Below, piece after piece: positions 59,671 through 64,000 of a DNA stretch of 64,000 nucleotides. The notes below the pieces were generated by a model. That model had not been told where the DNA came from. It saw nothing but the letters and a program-made list of their open reading frames with translations, and searched no databases. Origin of the DNA: Tetranychus cinnabarinus. Taxonomy: Eukaryota; Arthropoda; Arachnida; Trombidiformes; Tetranychidae. The stretch covers positions 13,221,001 to 13,285,000 of the forward strand of contig WHVY01000002.1 of assembly GCA_022266195.1 (NCBI GenBank), given 5' to 3'. Numbering within the stretch: the first letter of the stretch is position 1; every line of letters starts with the position of its first letter. The position numbers and the translations under genes were made by a program.

Positions 59671-61705
59671 TTTCACCTTTAATTAGCAAATTGAAAGAGT
59701 TGACCTTTGATGTGACAAAATTAATTTGCTCTAATTGCCTTCCATTAATCCATTCATCTCCACCTTTATTTGATTTATTAACCAAAGCAACTAAAATTTA
59801 CACATTGAATCGTCATTAAACTAATTTTGCCCAACAACTCGATTGATAAAGTAAATGATAATAAATTTTCTCACTGGGAGTTGAAATCACAAATTTGATT
59901 AAAAGCAATACCACAAGTTAACTGACCCAATTGTGCATTTGATCAACATTTTGATTTAAAAGTTGAACTTTAATGAAATCAAGAAACAAAATTTCATCTT
60001 CAATTTACATCAACTTTTTTCTTGCTGGGATTTAATGTATTTATAATGATAGCTTTTTTCACCATTTTTCACCATTCTTTTTGTTTATTTCATTTCTCTT
60101 GTTTCACTTCAATTTCAAGTTTACCTTGAGCATTTCCCATTTGAATTTTGGTCTTGTTGACATTATATAACAATGATAATATCAGTTTGACAGATTTGAC
60201 TCTTTTCCTGATTCATTCATGATTCAATATTGATGACTTTTTGACTTGAACATAATAACAGAAAGAAAAGTGAACAAGAAGAAAAGAGGAAATCTTGCAA
60301 TTCCAAACTCTTTACACTTTTGCCTTTTGAGTAAACTTCATTTCGACTTTTTTCTCCATTCGATTTGTTCACTTATCGTTGTGTGCATAAATAAAGATTA
60401 TATATTCATATTCATATTACTCAGTTGATGAAATGTTGGATGAAGAGATGAAGGAAAATGAAGTAAAAATTTGTTGACTGGAAAAGACAAAAATCAAATT
60501 TTCTCTTGGAAACATTTCATTTTACAGAAATGATGAAAAGATGGTAAACTCAATTTCAGGATCAAATGAAATTGACGATGAATAAAGAATGTGAAAAGGA
60601 GACAAAAAAATTGATCAACATTCTCCAATCTGGAAAAGTTCAATTTTCTCGACATTTTCTTTTCTTGCCACAAAAAAGTTTCCATTTTCAGAAACTTGTT
60701 CATCAATTTATTATCAATGAATGGAAGAAAAAAAAGAAAAACTTTTCTCATTAATTGTTGAGTGAATCAATTTCCATGTTGAACAATGAAGACCAATGAT
60801 GAATCAACCGTTACTGTAATCATGAAAAGTAGAAATTCATTTTTTCTTCGTTCAATATTAATAGTTATCTTGATTCAGTTTCTTTACCATTTCATCATCA
60901 CGACTCTTGAGTTGCATTGTTCAATATGAATATAGAAACTGATGAATATCGCTTTAATCTGTTAACTCATATCAATTGTAATTGTTGCCAGATTAATTTC
61001 ATTTATGAACAAGAAGAAGAAGAAAAGAAGAAGAAAATCATATCACTGAATTTTCTTTTCCACTTTACTCCAACTTTGGAACCATTAACATCCAATTTTC
61101 AGGTAGTTTTGTGCACGATCCAATATGATTCAGTTTAATTTACTGATTTAACAATTTATTAAACAATTTGAGTTGCTTTGAGTTTCGCCATGTTTACCCA
61201 AAGAATGAAATGATTTGTTTGGATAAACAAACAAAATGCTTTTCAAACAGTTTACCAATTTCAGTTTATTACTTGAAACGTTACTTGTTGTTAGACTGCA
61301 TGAGATTATCAATGATCAAAAAGCGTTTATCAATTGTGTTTACTCTTTTTGTATAAAGCGATCCATTTAGCGAAAAGTAATTTCAACCTTTAAATTGTTA
61401 CCTTAATTTGGTTTGTTTGCGTGAAAAGGCAAATTCATTATTATTATAGCTATTTATCGTTTGGAAAATGATCAAAAATGATGAATTTTCTTGTCATCAG
61501 ATTCAAGGTTTTTCACCATTTCATTTATTTTCTTCTTTCAATTCTCTGAACAATCTCTCAAAATGATGCATTCAATCAAATTGGTCAAAAATGTTCTCTG
61601 CTCAAACAGCGAAAAACAAATCCTGGAATCACTTCAGGTTCAAGATTCATTCTGACGAATCAATCATAGTCTTGACGACCAATCAATTATAAAATATGGA
61701 AACGC
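59671..61705. other. AT-rich DNA, no gene recognised
   Basis: Short ORFs on both strands (for example 60494-60751 minus and 60917-61138 plus) are Lys/Phe-rich or microsatellite-derived (GAAGAA near 61010-61040) and show no motif. Confidence 0.45.
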
Positions 61706-61739
61706 ATGAACTTTAACATTGAATTAAGAAAACTTTTTA

Positions 61740-62380
61740 TGTTCGAAGATTTTTGGAGAAAATATTTCTTAAGAAAAGCTCGGTTCCAGCAAACTGGTGC
61801 GCCAAAAGAACTTCGAAGATTTCGCAAAATTTTTCAGGTTGGAATTCAATATCGAAATGAATTTAACGATTTTACATCAAATGTGAGAAACTCGCAACAA
61901 AATCAAAGACGATATTTACACATTTCGATTTTCTTATATTTTCGAAGTGAAGTTTCTGGAATTTTAAGGTTCTTTAACCAACTGGCATTCGAAAAACTTT
62001 TTGATTAGAATTCAAGGTTTTCTCTTCCCATTTCGTTTGTAAAATTGTCCATGAACTTGATCATCTAATCCAGAGAGTTTTTACTTTTTTTAAGGACACA
62101 ACTTCTTCAGAAAAGGTCGATTTTTAGCAAATCGATACAAAAAAGAACTTCAAAAATGTCAAATATTTTTTCATTTAGAATTTGAAATGCATTTTCTGAT
62201 GATTTTTTTTTGTAACGTGTGAGAAACTTTCCACTGAATCAAAATCGATACATAAAATTCATTCGATTTTCCATTCATTTTCTCAGATATTCGATGCAAA
62301 GAACCTCTCGAAAGGTACTTGAGCAAGCTTGAAATGCTTTTCGATTAGAATTCAATGTTTTCTCTTTACATTTGATGGAT
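61740..62380 (+). repeat. Decayed local tandem duplication (~340-bp offset)
   Basis: Phrases recur in order: GTGAGAAAC at 61883 and 62219, GATTAGAATTCAA at 62003 and 62343, each followed by GTTTTCTCTT. The first copy has a 100-codon open frame (61706-62008, Arg/Phe-rich, no known domain); the second is full of stops. This looks like an old direct duplication of unknown origin. Confidence 0.55.
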
Positions 62381-64000
62381 TGCCCGTTAACCATGATAAA
62401 TATTCACTTGATATAAATATGAAAACAATAAACTACTTTTGCTACTAATTTATCAATAAATGTTTCAATGATTTTCAAGTTTACCCATTTGAATATTAAT
62501 CAGGTTAAAACTGTAATTCGGAATTCTGAGTTCATTTTCAGTTTACTCTCATAATATCAGTTGAATGAGTAAATAAAATAATTTCAAGTTGAAACCGGGA
62601 ATCATTAATTTCACCTTTAATTGTATCCTAATGTATAATTAAATATTAGTACATAAGGCTCATCATTGTTATCTTGTGTTTAATGAAAGGTTGACCAATG
62701 TTCATCTCTTCAATTAAACATAATGCATGTACTTTTTATTATCATCATCATTAGTTTTATCATTATTATTATTATGATATTTGGTCGCATTTTTAATTTA
62801 CACCAATCAAGAATCAATGTTTCCAGAATCAGAAGGAATGGAGCCAGCCAAGGAGAGTCAAAGGGCTCTTTATCAACAATCCAATTGTAATGGTAGACTG
62901 AGTACAACAATAACTTTTACTTGTAACGCAATTATAATTTATTATAATTTCATCGCATTTCTGTTTTCCTTTCCTTTCATTTCGATGTTAATAACTCAAC
63001 TCTTGGACCCACATTATGACCCTTTATTTGCATAATTTTCACTTTTCCAAATAATCATTATCATTGATACTAAATTGCATTCTACAATCGATTGTACAAA
63101 TATGTAATTCATGCAAATGTCAAGACACTGCACTGCGCTAAACTAAATAATGAGTTCCTGTAAAAATGACTGTTTTTCAAAAAATTATGTTAGATGAGAT
63201 GATAAGTGATACTAACCTTTGATTGAATAAGTCGTCGAGTCTGTGAAGCCCTAGAAAAATTCCTGGGCCAAAATTTTTTGCCGTCAGTGAAAGCCATTAA
63301 GTTAGGGTTTCGACTGGGTATAAAGACTTAAATCTTTTTTTTCATGCCTTTAAAATCGAAGGTAAATTATTGAAGTATGATATTTTACACGACGAATACA
63401 GAACTCGGTCTGGAAGATATCCGAATAAAGATTTTTTTCCAGTGAAACACTAGAACAATAGGTCTTTTCCCTAAATTCAAGTTTTACTCAACTAGACCAG
63501 AAAATCTGAAATGACTGAAATAAACACTGTTTGTTCATTTGAATGTTCAGGGTTGCGCAAAAATTGATTGCCAATTTGAGAGCAAAAATGCTAGAAAACA
63601 GGTGAAAAGGATTTGTGTGTGATCAGAATAAATAAGATGAATGCTGAAACAAAAGCTAATGATCAATAATTGCGTTTATTCAATTGTAATTCATTAGCAA
63701 AAAACCATCGTTAAATTAATTATTAATACCTGATCTGAGGAAACGTAAAAAAATTTAGTTTTAATTGAAACGAAACACAAAAAAAAAACAAAAGCAATTT
63801 AGTTGAATTGAGCAAAGACAAAAAAAAGTTGTTAACTTTTCAATTCAAAGATGAAGATAACAAAGGATAACAATCATGAATAGCGATAATAAAATTGGCC
63901 AAAAATAGTTATTCAACTTTTCCTCTTTTTCTTGCTGTTTTTCACTTAAATTATACACTTGAGATGGAAATGCAAGTTAAATCAAAATGCAGCAATTTAG
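62381..64000. other. Right edge of window, no confident gene
   Basis: AT-rich with (ATT)n near 62761-62775. A 72-codon ORF starts at ATG 62817 (ends TAA 63033-63035); its first 26 codons are balanced and its middle is hydrophobic. A less AT-rich stretch at about 63220-63480 (containing CCTGGGCC and TTAGGGTTTCG) is unlike its surroundings but not recognised. Confidence 0.4.

Noticed and set aside
63298..63312. TTAGGG string resembling a telomere repeat
   Set aside because: A single occurrence with no tandem array is expected by chance.
1..64000. tRNA, rRNA, conserved microRNA or endogenous viral genes
   Set aside because: Scanning by eye for tRNA B-box context, common arthropod microRNA seeds and viral or retrotransposon polymerase motifs found nothing convincing; a covariance-model or profile search would be needed to exclude them.

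Overview
The window looks like AT-rich (roughly 70% A+T by eye) animal nuclear DNA, most likely from an arthropod. A mite or other chelicerate is my guess from the composition, from the Ser/His/Asn-rich low-complexity coding sequence and from the abundant TCA/GATGAT microsatellites; this is not proven. The genes have canonical GT-AG introns, and I see no operons, tRNAs, rRNAs or CRISPR arrays. Two protein-coding genes are well supported, both on the + strand. One is the 3' part of a gene for a C3HC4 RING-finger protein (three exons, 18279-21678, 5' end not found). The other is a complete unc-4/Uncx-family paired-like homeobox gene (three coding exons, 25739-58112, 834 aa) whose homeodomain is split by an intron of about 29.4 kb.

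Layout. 1-14.2 kb: three unrelated giant foldback (palindromic) repeats without a recognisable transposase: A at 141-1670, B at 2403-9928, C at 11832-14197. Each arm is itself a tandem array, with monomers of about 164 bp in A, about 672 bp in B and about 155 bp in C. 14.2-18.2 kb: gene-poor DNA with a young 407-bp MITE flanked by TTA duplications (17103-17509) and a small hairpin repeat. 18.3-21.7 kb: RING gene. 21.7-25.7 kb: intergenic and unc-4 upstream region with CTCF-like motifs. 25.7-58.1 kb: unc-4, with a TA-flanked Tc1/mariner-type MITE (28624-29184) in its long intron. 58.1-64 kb: unc-4 3' UTR with a candidate poly(A) signal, then DNA without a confident gene but with a few small coding-like ORFs and a decayed local duplication.

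Function. The two genes need not be functionally linked. Unc-4 proteins are neuronal transcription factors that repress through Groucho co-repressors, and this one has a candidate Groucho-recruiting eh1 motif near its C-terminus. The RING protein is probably a nuclear E3 ubiquitin ligase, judged only from its RING and a basic NLS-like stretch. The most unusual content is the cluster of mirror-symmetric tandem arrays in the first 14 kb. They could be foldback transposons, satellite seeds or sources of long hairpin RNA.
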